The notes: generated by a model not told the origin, from the letters alone. 64,000 nucleotides of DNA from Castor canadensis (GCF_047511655.1 NC_133402.1:59524951-59588950), one strand, 5' to 3'. Positions 46,863 through 59,726 are shown, counted from the first letter of the stretch. Numbers and translations are program-made.

Positions 46863-48050
46863 ATGACGGGAAGACAGAAAAAACAGGGAAACCAGTTTCC
46901 CCACAGCAAAAAATTAGTACAGGAACCAGAGGGGAATGAAGAGAACAGAAACTCAGATCCAGACTCCAACAAAATGAAGATAAACTATGCCAAAGGACCC
47001 AATGAAGCCCACAAGAATAATTTAAAAGAAGGCATACTACAAGTACTCAATGAGAATTTTATAGAGATGATACTGGATAGGGTCAACCAAAATGTACAGG
47101 AGACACTAAAGAAATTCCAAGACAACAAAAATAGAGAATTTGAAAAACAAAAGAAGAAATAAAGGAAACCATAGAAACACTGTATAAACACCAAAGTGAA
47201 AGAGAGAACACAATGAATAAACGGATAAATGAACTCAGGACAAAAATAGACAACATTAAAGAGGAAAACTGCCAGGATATGGAAAACCTCAGAAAAAAGA
47301 ATGAAACAGAACTGCAAAACAAAACAGAAGGCCAATCCAGCAGAATAGAACAAACAGAAGACAGAATCTCAGAACTTGAAGATGAAACAGTAATTAAAGG
47401 AAAAACCAAAGAACTATTAATTAAACAACTCAAGACCTGTGAAAAGAAAATGCAAGAACTCACTGACTCCATCAAAAGACCAAACTTGAGAATCATGGGC
47501 ATCGAAGAAGTAGAAGAGGTGCAAGTGAAGGGAATGCATAATATATTCAACAAAATAATAACGGAAAATTTCCCAAATCCAGAGAAAGATATTCCCATAC
47601 AGATGCAAGAGGCCTCCAGGACACCAAACAGATCAAAATAGAACTACTCCACGAAATATCATCATTAAAACAACAAGTTCAGAAACTAAGGAAAGAATAT
47701 TGAAGTCTGTAAGAGAGAAAAAACAAGTAACATACAAAGATAAACCCATCAAAATCACAGCAGACTTCTCAACAGTAACATTAAAAGCAAGAAGAGCGTG
47801 GGGTGAGATCTTCCGGGCACTGAATGAAAATAACTTCAACCCCAGGATACTCTACCCAGCAAAGCTATGATTCAAAATAGATGAAGCAATAAAAGTCTTC
47901 CATGATAAGCAGAAACTAAAACAATGTGTGACCACAAAGCCACCACTACAAAAGATGATTCTGCACACAGAAAGTGACACCCAACTTAACCATGAAAAGG
48001 CAAGCAGCACCAAACCACAGGAAAAGAAAAAGCAAGACAGTAGAGAGTAA
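46863..48050 (+). pseudogene. L1 ORF1, broken
   Basis: This encodes the RNA-binding, coiled-coil ORF1 protein of L1. The start codon at 46863 opens MTGRQKKQGNQFPHSKKLVQ. A heptad-rich coiled coil follows (about 47213-47420, INELRTKIDNIKEENCQDME), then RRM-like text (PNLRIMGIEEVEEVQVKG, about 47485-47540) and the C-terminal domain (VTYKDKPIKITADFSTVTLK, about 47729-47790). It ends near 48050. There is a one-base frame change in an A-rich run near 47148, a stop at 47639-47641, and another stop in the C-terminal domain near 47868. Confidence 0.85.
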
Positions 48051-48100
48051 CCTCAACTTAGGTACACACAATCACACCTTCAAACAACTAAGACAACTAA

Positions 48101-51100
48101 ATGGCAGGAATCACCACATACCTATCAGTACTAACGCTTAATGTTAATGGACTTAATTCACCCATCAAAAGACACCGTTTGACAAAATGGATGAAAAAAG
48201 AAGATCCAACAATTTGTTGCTTACAGGAGACTCATCTCACCGACAGAAATAAGCATAGGCTTAGGATGAAAGGCCGGAAGAAGATTTACCAAGCCAATGG
48301 CCCCCGAAAACAGGCAGGAGTAGCAATACTTATCTCTGACAAAGTAGACTTCAAACCTACATTGATCAAATGAGATAAAGAAGGACATTCCATACTAATA
48401 AAAGGGGAAACAGACCAAAAGGAAATAATAATCATCAATCTGTATGCACCCAATGTCAATGCACCCAATTTCATCAAACATACCCTGAAAGACCTAAAAG
48501 CATATATAAACGCCAACACAGTGGTTGTGGGAGACTTTAACACCCCATTATCATCAATAGATAGGTCATCCAAACAAAAAATCAATAAAGAAATCCAAGA
48601 TCTAAAATATGCAATAGATCAAATGGACCTAGTAGATGTCTACAGAACATTTCATCCAACTTCTACACAATATACATTCTTCTCAGCAGCCCATGGAACC
48701 TTCTCCAAAATAGATCATATCCTAGAGCACAAAGCAAGCCTCAGCAAATATAAGAAAATACAAATAATACCATGCGTACTATCTGACCATAATGCAGTAA
48801 AAGTAGAACTCAACAACAATAGTAAAGACAAAAAACATGCAAACAGCTGGAAACTAAATAACTCATTACTTAATGAAGGATGGATCATCGATGCAATAAA
48901 AGAGGAAATTAAAAAGTTCCTGGAAGTCAATGAAAATGAAAACTCAACCTACCAGAACCTATGGGACACAGCTAAGGCAGTCTTGAGAGGAAAGTTTATA
49001 GCCATGAGTGCATATATTAAAAAGATTGAAAGATTCCAAATCAATGACCTAACGATACATCTCAAACTCCTAGAAAAACAAGAACAAGCAAATTCCAAAA
49101 CAAATAGGAGAGAAATAATAAAAATAAGAGCTGAAATCAATGAAATAGAAACCAAAAAAACCATACAAAGAATTAATGAAACAAAAAGTTGGTTCTTTGA
49201 AAAAATAAACAAGATCCATAGACCCTTGGCAAACCTGACTAAAATGAGGAGAAAAAAAAACCCAAATTAGTAGAATTAGGAATGCAAAAGGGGAGATAAC
49301 AACAAACACCATGGAAGTCCAGGAAATCATCAGAGACTACTTTGAGAACCTATATTCAAATAAATTTGAAAATCTTAAAGAAATGGACAGATTTCTAGAT
49401 ACATATGATCATCCAAAACTGAACCAAGAGGAAATTAATCACCTGAATAGACCTATAACACAAAATGAAATTGAAGCAGCAATCAAGAGTCTCCCCAAAA
49501 AGAAAAGTCCAGGACCTGATGGATTCTCTGCTGAATTCTATCAGACCTTTAAAGAAGAACTGATACCAACCCTCCTTAAACTGTTCCATGAAATAGAAAG
49601 GGAAGGAAAACTGCCAAACACATTTTATGAAGCCAGTATTACACTTATCCCAAAACCAGGCAAAGACACCTCCAAAAAGGAGAACTATAGGCCAATCTCC
49701 TTAATGAACATTGACGCAAAAATCCTCAACAAAATAATGGCAAACCGAATTCAACAACACATCAAAAAGATTATTCACCACGACCAAGTAGGCTTCATCC
49801 CAGGAATGCAGGCATGGTTCAACATATGAAAATCAATAAACGTAATAAACCACATTAACAGAAGCAAAGACAAAAACCACTTGATCATCTCAATAGATGC
49901 AGAAAAAGCCTTTGATAAGATCCAACATCATTTCATGATAAAAGCTCTAAGAAAACTAGGAATAGAAGGAAAGTTCCTCAACATTATAAAAGCTATATAT
50001 GACAAACCTACAGCCAGCATTATACTTAATGGAGAAAAACTGAAACCATTCGCTCTAAAATCAGGAACCAGACAAGGATGCCCACTATCTCCACTCCTAT
50101 TCAACATAGTACTGGAATTCCTAGCCAGAGCAATTAGGCAAGAAGAAGGAATAAAAGGAATACAAATAGGTAAAGAAACTGTCAAAATATCCCTATTTGC
50201 AGACGACATGATCCTATACCTTAAAGACCCAAAAAACTCTATTCAAAAGCTTCTAGACATCATCAATAGCTATAGCAAGGTAGCAGGATATAAAAATCAA
50301 CATAGAAAAATCATTAGCATTTCTATACACTAACAATGAGCAAATGGAAAAAGAATGTATGAAAACAATTCCATTTACAATAGCCTCAAAAAAATCAAAT
50401 ACCTAGGTGTAAACCTAACAAAAGATGTGAAAGACCTCTACAAGGAAAACTATACACTTCTGAAGAAAGAGATTGAGGAAGACTATAGAAAGTGGAGAGA
50501 TCTCCCATGCTCATGGATTGGTAGAATCAACATAGTAAAAATGTCGATACTCCCTAAAGTAATCTACATGTTTACCATCAAAATTCCAGTGACATTCATT
50601 AAAGAGATTGAAAAATCTACCATGAAATTTATATGGAAACACAAGAGGCCACGAATATCCAAGGCAATACTCAGTCAAAAGAACAATGCAGGAGGTATCA
50701 CAATACCTGACTTCAAACTATATTACAAAGCAATAACAATAAAAACAGCATGGTACTGGCACAAAAACAGACATGAAGACCAGTGGAACAGAATAGAGGA
50801 CCCAGATATGAAGCCACACAACTATAACCAACTTGTCTTTGACAAAGGTGCTAAAAATATACAATGGAGAAATAGCAGCCTCTTCAACAAAAACTGCTGG
50901 GAAAACTGGTTAGCAGTCTGCAAAAAACTGAAACTAGATCCATGTATATCACCCTATACCAAGATTAACTCAAAATGGATCAAGGATCTTAATATCAGAC
51001 CCCAAACTCTTAAGTTGATACAGGAAAGAGTAGGAAATACTCTGGAGTTAGTAGGTATAGGTAAGAACTTTCCCAATGAAACCCCAGCAGCACAGCAACT

Positions 51101-51949
51101 AAGAGATAGCATAGATAAATGGGACCTCATAAGGCTAAAAAGCTTCTGTTCATCAAAAGAAATGGTCTCTAAACTGAAGAGAACACCCACAGAGTGGGAG
51201 AAAATATTTGCCAACTATACATCAGACAAAGGACTGATAACCGGAATATATAGGGAACTTAAAAAACTAAATTCTCCCAAAACTAATGAACCAATAAAGA
51301 AATGGGCAAGTGAACTAAACAGAACTTTCTCAAAAGAAGAATTCAAATGGCCAAAAAACACATGAAAAACTGCTCACCATCTCTAGCAATAAAGGAAATG
51401 CAAATTAAAACCACGCTAAGATTCCATCTCACCCCTGTTAGAATAGCCATCATCAGCAACACCACCAACAACAGGTGTTGGCGAGGATGTGGGGAAAAAG
51501 GAACCCTCTTACACTGTTGGTGGGAATGTAAATTAGTACAACCACTCTGGAAAAAAATTTGGAGGCTACTTAAAAAGCTGGACATCGATCTACCATTTGA
51601 TCCAGCAATACCACTCTTGGGGATATACCCAAAAGACTGTTACTCCAGAGGCACCTGCACATCCATGTTTATTGCGGCACTATTCACAATAGCCAAGTTA
51701 TGGAAACAGCCAAGATGCCCCAGCACTGACGAATGGATTAAGAAAATGTGGTATCTATACACAATGAAATTTTATGCAGCCATGAAGAAGAACAAAATGT
51801 TATCATTCGCTGGTAAATGGATGGAATTGGAGAATATCATTCTGAGTGAGGTTAGCCCGGCCCAAAAGACCAAAAATCATATGTTCTCTCATATGTGGAC
51901 ATTAGATCAAGGGCAAACACAACAAGGGGATTGGACTTTGAGCACATGA
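48101..51949 (+). pseudogene. L1 ORF2 (endonuclease and reverse transcriptase), broken
   Basis: The start is at 48101 (MAGITTYLSVLTLNVNGLNS). The APE-type endonuclease is visible as QETHLT (about 48222) and SDHNAV (about 48783). Reverse transcriptase motifs are [10 protein letters not shown] (about 49640), GFIPGMQ (about 49790) and the catalytic FADD (about 50195). The C-terminal Cys motif [18 protein letters not shown] lies at about 51477-51530. The frame is interrupted by a stop at 48371-48373, a frame change in the A-run near 49255, a stop at 49827-49829, frame changes between about 50295 and 50395, and one near 51355. Confidence 0.9.
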
Positions 51950-52419
51950 TAAAAGTGAGAGCACACAAGGGAGGGGTGAGGATAGGTAAGACACCTAAAA
52001 AACTAGCTAGCATTTGTTGCCCTCAATGCAGAGAAACTAAAGCAGATACCTTAAAAGCAACTGAGGCCAATAGGAAAAGGGGAACAGGAACTAGAGAAAA
52101 GGTGAGATCAAAAAGAATTAACCTAGAAGGTAACACCCACGCACAGGAAATCAATGTGAGTCAACGCCCTGTATAGCTATCCTTATCTCAACCAGCAAAA
52201 GCCCTTGTTCCTTCCTATTATTGCTTATACTCTCTCTACAACAAAATTAGAAATAAGGGCAAAATAGTTTCTGCTGGGTATTGGCGGGGGGGGGGGGGGA
52301 GAGGGAGGGGGCGGAGTGGGTGGTAAGGGAGGGGGTGGGGGCAGTGGGGAGAAATGAACCAAGCCTTGTATGCACATATGAATAATAAAAGAAAAAGGAA
52401 AAAAAAATTAAATACTTGG

Positions 52420-54343
52420 TTTATTTTGGGTATGGAACTTAAGCCCAGGCATGACTAGCTTTATAGCAGGGAACTTTGAATTTTTTTACCCATATTTTTA
52501 TGGCAAAAAACTAGATGTGAAATTTCTGGGTCCTGTGCTACTTTCTAACCTTTAGGGCTTCTCCTTCTCATTCCTTGAATGGTTTCTCTTCTTACTCTGT
52601 CACTTTCTCTCCTACATTGAATTGGTCATAATTCCTTCTGATTTCAAAATATTTCTAGGTGGATTTTCCCAAACTTTGGTTTATCTCCATCTGTACCACT
52701 CTCACTCAATTTAGAGTCCCATATCGCACGTCCTAGTCATTATCTGTACTTGTATTACAGACATCTCAAATGATACAGGTACAAAATTCAACTTATGTTA
52801 TTATTTTGTAATATAATTTTTTTCCTCAAGGTCTTTACAATCTCAGGAAATGACAGTTCTACCTTTTCAAAAAAAAATGCCCTGGCTCAAAGCCCTCAAG
52901 TTGTTTTCTGAATTATCCCTGGGTCTTCTTCACCTTTTACTCTAAGAAATCCTGTTTTCTAGACAAGTGTAGTGGCATAAGCCTATAATCACAGCCCTAG
53001 TGAGACTGAGGCAGGAGGTTTGAGAAATTGAGGCCTGGGCTACATAATGACACCTTGTCTCAAAAATCTAAGGCCAAGAAAATGCTACTTCAAATCACTC
53101 TTCCCGCCACTGTTTTCATTTAAGTCGGTATCATTTCTTGTGGGAATTATTGCACTCCATGAAGGTAGTGATCTTTAACTGATTTGTTCTTGGCTGGATC
53201 CCCAGAGTTTGAAAAAAAAGTCTGTAAGCAACAGGTACTTAATGAATGAGTGACGTTTTCTGTCATTATATCTTGAGTGTCCTCATTTCTTATCTGTGTG
53301 ATAATGCTCCTCCCCCACCATTCCTCCATTTTCAACATGGTGGAACAGATCCTGCCGTGAGCTTCGCTTGCATATCTTGTGTATTTTTGCCTCTCTCCCT
53401 TAGCTTCATGGCGGCTTTCCTTACTCCAGCACAGTATTTCCGTTTTTCAGTTCTCTCCAATCCTTTGTATAACACCTTCCTTAGATTTTGCACTTCAATG
53501 TTTACATATTTCATACCTGGAAATTTCCTTTCATTCCTATTAAAAGCAACTATATTGTGTGATATTTCTCATAGCTATACTTATGTTATTTTCTTTTATG
53601 TCCTCAAATTACATTTATTTAAAATATTCTGTAACTGACAGTTCACCTACCTACCATTTGAGGGAGTGATTTTTTTTTTTCTTCTTGTTTAGGATCTCTC
53701 TCACTTATTCTCACTTATTGTGGTTTGTTTCCTTATGTGTTCTTTGATTTTGGAGTAAGAATTTAGAATCATTAGGACATTATCATCGATAAGATCCTAA
53801 GCCTTGGTGCTAAGATATATTTTTAGAGAAGGTTTGTTTTGCTTTTGCCAGGTCTACCATCAACTAAGGAATATCTTAACATAAACTCTCAGTTTTTCTC
53901 CTCAATGCAGATGTGTTTCATCCTATCTGGAGCCAAGCCTGACACAGACACCTTTCATTTTTATTTCCTTTTGTATTGAGTTTCTCCTTCCCTACCCGCT
54001 TTTTGTTTAGTTTACTTATAGGAGGTACCAGGTTTTGGAAGTCAGGGTGTGTGACCACTGAATTTTCTCTCTCTTTTCAGAAATAGGCCATTACAACCAC
54101 AATTCTAGGTCACCATTAGTTCTTAGGTACCCTCAGGGCAATGTCTTGTCCTCAGCACCCACTGACTTCTCCACGTTCAGGATTTGCCACTGCATTTGCC
54201 TCTAGGGGTTTTCTCATATTTTTATAAGCTGTATTTTGCCTTTAAAAAGAATGGCTTTCTTTTCCTCCATCACTTTCAAGAGTTTTATTTTTGATGGCTC
54301 TTTAGGATGGTTTATATCACCATTTGATGCAAACATATTGCGG
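52420..54343. other. Unit 3 body, no gene
   Basis: A diverged match to 26700-28840, including the B1-like SINE at 52962-53080. The frame 53246-53638 (130 codons) lies in AT-rich DNA, is broken at the matching place in units 1 and 2, and is not taken as a gene. Confidence 0.55.
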
Positions 54344-54345
54344 AA

Positions 54346-55538
54346 CACCACAACCACCAGGTGTTGGCGAGGATGCAGGGAAAAAGGAACCCTCTTACAC
54401 TGCTGGTGGGAATGTAAACTAGTACAACCACTCTGGAAAAAAATCTGGAGGCTACTTAAAAAGCTAGACATTGATCTACCATTTGATCCAGCAATACCAC
54501 TCTTGGGGATATACCCAAAAGACTGTGACTCAGGTTACTCCAGAGGCACCTGCACACCCATGTTTATTGCAGCACTACTCACAATAGCCAAGTTATGGAA
54601 ACAGCCAAGATGCCCCAGCACTGACGAATGGATCAAGAAAATGTGGTATCTATACACAATGGAATTTTATGCAGCCATGAAGAAGAACGAAATGTTATCA
54701 TTCGCTGGTAAATGGATGGAATTGGAGAACATCATTCTGAGTGAGGTTAGCCTGGCCCAAAAGACCAAAAACCTTATGTTCTCCCTCATATGCGGACATT
54801 AGATCAAGGGCAAACACAACAAGGGGATTGGACTTTGAGCACATGATAAAAGTGAGAGCACACAAGGGAGGTGTGAGGATAGGTAAGACACCCAAAAAAC
54901 TAGCTAGCATTTGTTGCCCTTAACGCAGAGAAACTAAAGCAGATACCTTAAAAGCAACTGAGGCCAATAGGAAAAGGGGACCAGGAACTAGAGAAAAGGT
55001 TAGATCAAGAAGAATTAACCTAGAAGGTAACACACACGCACAGGAAATTAATGTGAGTCAACTCCCTGTATAGCTATCTTTATCTCAACCATCAAAACCC
55101 TTGTTCCTTCCAATTATGGCTTATACTCTCTCTACAACAAAGTTAGAAATAATGGCAAAATAGTTTCTTCTGGGTATTGAGGGGGTAGGGGGGAGAAGGA
55201 GGGGGTGGAGTGGGGGTTAAAGGAGGGGGTGGGGGCAGAAATGACCCAAGTGGGGAGAAATGACCCAAGCCTTGAATGCACATATAAATAAAAAAAAAGG
55301 TATAAAAATTGGAAAAAAAACCCAAAACCTTGTTCCTTCCTATTATTGCTTATACTCTCCTTTCAGCAAAATTAGAAATAAGGGCAAAATAGTTTCTGCA
55401 GGGTGAGGGGGAGAGGGAGGAGGTGGAGTGGGTGGTAAGGGAGGGGGTGGGGGCAGGGGGAGAAATGACCCAAGCATTGTATGCACATATGAATAATAAA
55501 GCAATAAAAATTTAAAAAATGCCCAATACAAGAAAAAA
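54346..55538 (+). mobile_element. 5'-truncated L1 with two 3' ends
   Basis: ORF2 C-terminus and 3' UTR to an A-rich tail near 55320, followed directly by a second L1 3' end (55329-55520) with its own G-rich tract and tail. A short target duplication (atattgcgga at 54336, atattgcaga at 55539) encloses both. Units 1 and 2 have the empty site (about 28818). Confidence 0.8.
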
Positions 55539-56151
55539 ATATTGCAGAAAATGAATGTCTTTAGTATCTAGATTATGAAGCTCTTTAAATAGAAGACAGT
55601 TTTGCAGACAAGGCTATTGTCCCTCTTGAGAATGACCAGAAAATTAGGCAAAGACTTTTGATCACTTGACTGCTGTGCTATCAGGGGAGACAGGAGGATT
55701 GCTTGAGTTGTGCTGGGAACTGTGGATAAGATGGGAGAACAAAGTGATTCCATCTTCTGTAGGCAGAGCTTGGATAGGAAATATTGAACCATATTGAAAG
55801 GGAGGATGCCAAGATGGCAGATTAGAAGCACCCAGCGATTGCCAGCTTCTCCAGGGGACAGAATCCAAACAGCTGGAGAACACCAACCCTTCAAGGCGCA
55901 CATCTGGAAAGAAGGTGGCTGGAGTCTCAGATGAAATGTTGAACTTGGATTTTGAGTGATACTGGAGGGAGACCTTGGGAGTATGGGGATGGATGGATAT
56001 ATGTTGCAGTGTGAGGAGGACATGAATTTTGGTGGATAGGTGCTGAAGACTCTGGTTTGTGTATGGTGTGAATGTGGTTTGTCTTTCAAAATTCCTAGTG
56101 CCTGATTTTCTCTGTCTGCTTGTATCACCATTTGATCTCTCCTTTTATTTT
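55539..56151. other. Unit 3 right part, no gene
   Basis: A diverged match to 28845-30410. The frame 55568-56131 on the minus strand (187 codons) has a broken counterpart in units 1 and 2 and no domain, so it is not called. Confidence 0.5.
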
Positions 56152-56344
56152 TTTCCTTTGTGCTACTGTGGTTTGAACATAGGGTCTACACCTTAAGCCA
56201 CTCCACCAACCCTTATTTCTGAAGATTTTTTTTTTGAGAGGGTCTCAAGGAACTCTTTGTCCAGGCTGGCTTTCAACCTTGATCCTCTTGATCTGTGCCT
56301 CTTGAGTAGCTAGGATTACAGGCATAAGCCACTTGTGCCTGGCT
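56152..56344 (-). mobile_element. SINE at the right edge of the segmental duplication
   Basis: A reverse composite SINE whose ID part lacks its centre ('gggtctacaccttaagccac'). It is the orthologue of the left half of the chimeric SINE at 31582. The DNA to its right has no match in the other units. Confidence 0.8.
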
Positions 56345-57396
56345 CAAGTACACCTCTTTATAAAGTAAAAAATAAACACCTGAAATAGGCTCTGGTTCCA
56401 AAAGAAAAATATAAAACTTCAGGGACCAGAAATGGAGTAGAACACTCAATCTCTGCCTAGTCAGCTGATACTTTGATATACTCATGGTACTGAGACTGAA
56501 AGATATTGTGACAATTAGGATTTCCACTCTTTGAGGGACTGAAAATTGGCCTACTACCTACAGTCAGAGCTGAAAAGGCATTCACCACTATTTCATGGTG
56601 GTGAAATTTCTGTGGTCGATCAAAGAAAGGCAGATTGAAACTGGAAATAAGCAATTGTGTCATTGCTTGGAGGTTAGACTTGTGATTTTCAAGAGAGGCA
56701 AATCAGTAGTTCCCAAGGTCAGATTAGGTTGTGGTCTTTGGAGAACTAGGAAGTAGAAATTGTTAGGATTATAAATATATAATGCAAAAGATGAATTTTT
56801 TTCCAGTGTTTAACCCAGGGCCATGGACAAAGATGAATTCCTACTCACACCATACTCATGTATAAAAACTACTAAGCATATGAGGCAATCCAGTGTAATT
56901 AAAAATAAATGAACAATTTTACTTATAAGGAAATTGAAATAATTGAGTTGTTAGTTAACACTGAAAAATTTCAAAACTTAAGTGGTGAAATAACATCCAT
57001 GAAATAAACCTGGGATATTGGGATACCAAATGGAGGGGATTTTAAAATAAGAGGGAGGTAAAAATCTTGAAAAACAAATACAATCTTGAAATTAAAACTT
57101 CCTTATAGAAGTATAAACTGAATACTGGAAGCAGCTTAGGAGCAGCCAGTTATAGGATGTGGTAGTAACTTCTTAAGGTAGTAAGTCATAAGGATGAATT
57201 GAGCAGTGTTATTATATATTTGATTGGATTTTCAAATGGGGATCTGTGGAGATATTTTAAGATAGAGCCTAAGATTTTTGCAGGATTTCAGGCAAGAGGA
57301 AATTTCCAAGATTGGCAGTTAACTAAATTTCATGAAGCCACATGGAAATAGAGTCTAGCACTAGACACATTATAGTGAAACTATAGAACACCAGAG
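56345..57396. other. Unique AT-rich sequence
   Basis: No gene and no repeat family is recognised. Confidence 0.4.
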
Positions 57397-57411
57397 GCAA
57401 ATAAGCATTTT

Positions 57412-57546
57412 CTTTTATTATTCATATGTGCATACAAGACTTGGGTCACTTCTCCCCCCTGCCCCCACCCCCTCCCTTACCACCCACTCCGCCCCCTCCC
57501 TCTCCCCCCCACCCCCTCAATACCCAGCAGAAACTATTTTGCCCTT
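57412..57546 (-). mobile_element. Very short L1 3' end (135 bp)
   Basis: Only the L1 tail and the G-rich tract (C-rich on the plus strand) are present. Perfect 15-bp target duplications gcaaataagcatttt lie at 57397-57411 and 57547-57561. Confidence 0.95.
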
Positions 57547-57578
57547 GCAAATAAGCATTTTAAAATATACAAAAATGA

Positions 57579-59337
57579 TATGGAAACACAAGAGACCACG
57601 AATAGCCAAGGCAATGCTCAGTAAAAAGAAAACACTGGAGGTATCACAATACCTGACTTCAAACAATATTACAAAGCAATAACAATAAAAACAGTATGGT
57701 ACTGGCACAAAAACAGACATGAAGACCAGTGGAACAGAATAGAGGACCCAGATATGAAGCCACACAACTATAACCAACTTATCTTTGACAAAGGAGCTAA
57801 AAATATACAATGGAGAAATAGCAGCCTCTTCAACAAAAACTGCTGGGAAAACTGGTTAGCAGTCTGCAAAAGACTGGAACTAGATCCATGTATATCACCC
57901 TATACCAAGATTAACTCAAAATGGATCAAGGATCTTAATATCAGACCCCAAACTCTAAAGTTGGTACAGAAAATAGTAGGAAATACTCTGGAGTTAGTAG
58001 GTATAGGTAAGAACTTTCTCAATGGAAACCCAGCAGCTCAGCAACTAAGAGATAGCATAGATAAATGGGACCTCATAAAACTAAAAAGCTTCTGTTCATC
58101 AAAAGAAATGGTCTCTAAACTGAAGAGAACACCCACAGAGTGGGAGAAAATATTTTCCAGCTACACATCAGACAAAGGACTGATAACCAGAATATATAGG
58201 GAACTCAAAAAACTAAATTCTCCCGAAATTAATGAACCAATAAAGAAATGGGCAAGTGAACTAAACAGAACTTTCTCAAAAGAAGAATTCAAATGGCCAA
58301 AAAACACATGAAAAAATGCTCACCATCTCTAGCCATAAAGGAAATGCAAATTAAAACCACACTAAGATTCCACCTCACCCCTGTTAGAATAGCCATCATC
58401 AGCACCACCACCACCACCAGGTGTTGGTGAGGATGCGGGGAAAAAGGAACCCTCTTACACTGTTGGTGGGAATGTAGACTAGTACAACCACTCTGGAAAA
58501 AAATTTGGAGGCTTCTGAAAAAGCTAAACATAGATCTGCCATTTGACCCAGCAATACCACTCTAGGAGATATACCCAAAAGAATGTGACCCATGTTTATT
58601 GGAGCACTATTCACAATAGCCAATTTATAGAAACAGCCAAGAAGCCCCACTACTGGCTAATGGATTAAGAAAATGTGGTATTTATACACAATGGAATTCT
58701 ATGCAGCCATGAAGAAGAATGAAATGTTATCATTCGCTGGTAAATGGATGGAATTGGAGAATATCATTCTGAGTGAGATTAGCCTGGCCCAAAAGACCAA
58801 AAATCGTATGTTCTCCCTCATATGCGGACATTAGATCAAGGGCAAACACAACAAGGGGATTGGACTTTGATCACATGATAAATCGAGAGCACACAAGGGA
58901 GGGGTGAGGATAGGTAAGACACCCAAAAAACTAGATAGCATTTGTTGCCTTCAATGCAGAGAAACTAATGCAGATACTTTAAAGTGACAGAGGCCAATAG
59001 GAGAAGGGGACCAGGAACTAGAGAAAAAGTTAGTTCGAGAAGAATTAATTTAGAAGGTAACACACATGCACAGGAAAGCAATGCAAGTCAACTCCCTGTA
59101 TAGCTATCCTTATCTCAACTAGCAAAAACCCTTCATCCTTCCTATTATTGCTTATACTCTCTCTACAACAAAATTAGAGATAAGGGCAAAATAGTTTCTG
59201 CCGGGTAGCGAGGGGGTGGGGGGGAGGGGAGAGAGGGGGTGGGAGGTAAGGATGGGGTGGGGGAAGGGGGGAGAAATGACCCAAACATTGTATGCACATA
59301 TGAATAAAGGAAAAATAAATAAATAAAAAATAAATAA
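57579..59337 (+). mobile_element. 5'-truncated L1 (1.76 kb)
   Basis: ORF2 C-terminal half and 3' UTR with a G-rich tract and an A-rich (aaat)n tail. 12-bp target duplications atacaaaaatga lie at 57567-57578 and 59338-59349. ORF2 is broken. Confidence 0.95.
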
Positions 59338-59476
59338 ATACAAAAATGAATAAACAAAATGCACACAAAAGGAGTAACAATTTGATTGGCAGACTTTTTT
59401 TTAATCTGGAACAAAAATAGTAAAACAATGGATTAATATATTGAAATGTCATTTTAGAATTAAGAATGAGTATTTA

Positions 59477-59710
59477 AGCTAGGTGCTGGTGACTCTTGCC
59501 TGTAATCCAGCTACTCAGGAGGCAGAGATCAGGAGGATCAAGGTGCAAAGGCAGATTGGGCAGTTACTGAAACCGCATCTCTAAAATAGTCAATACAAAA
59601 AAGGGCTGGAGGAGTGGCTCAAGCAGTAGAGTGCATGTCTAGCAAAAGTGAGGCCCTGAGTTCAAGGTCCAGTACAGCCAAAATAAGCAAACAAATAAAT
59701 AAAATTAAAA
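59477..59710 (+). mobile_element. Composite 7SL/ID-like SINE with target duplication
   Basis: Both halves are complete with an A-rich tail. 15-bp target duplications aagaatgagtattta lie at about 59463-59477 and 59712-59726. Confidence 0.9.
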
Positions 59711-59726
59711 AAGAATGAGTATTTAG

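Larger units (their letters stand above)
46513..52401 (+). mobile_element. Full-length L1, broken
   Basis: A 5.89-kb L1 complete from end to end: a short 5' region starting 'ggattccaagatggtggc' with a YY1-type core, ORF1, ORF2, a 3' UTR with a G-rich tract (about 52285-52350) and an A-rich tail. 18-bp target duplications aaaaaattaaatacttgg lie at 46495-46512 and 52402-52419. Units 1 and 2 have the related unoccupied site (about 26695 and 36624), so it inserted after the old duplication. Both reading frames are interrupted, so it is not autonomous. It belongs to the same L1 family as the truncated copies nearby. Confidence 0.95.
41698..56344. repeat. Segmental duplication, unit 3 (older, L1-enlarged)
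   Basis: It carries PRR23-C. The head, to about 44857, is nearly identical to unit 2. From 44858 on it is a clearly diverged paralogue of unit 1: 44858-46494 matches about 25000-26700, 52420-54340 matches 26700-28840, and 55540-56344 matches 28845-31768 minus private insertions. Two L1 insertions enlarge it. It ends in the SINE at 56152. Confidence 0.85.

Noticed and set aside
53246-53638. 130-codon plus-strand frame
   Set aside because: The matching DNA in units 1 and 2 does not keep the frame, so it is not under coding constraint.
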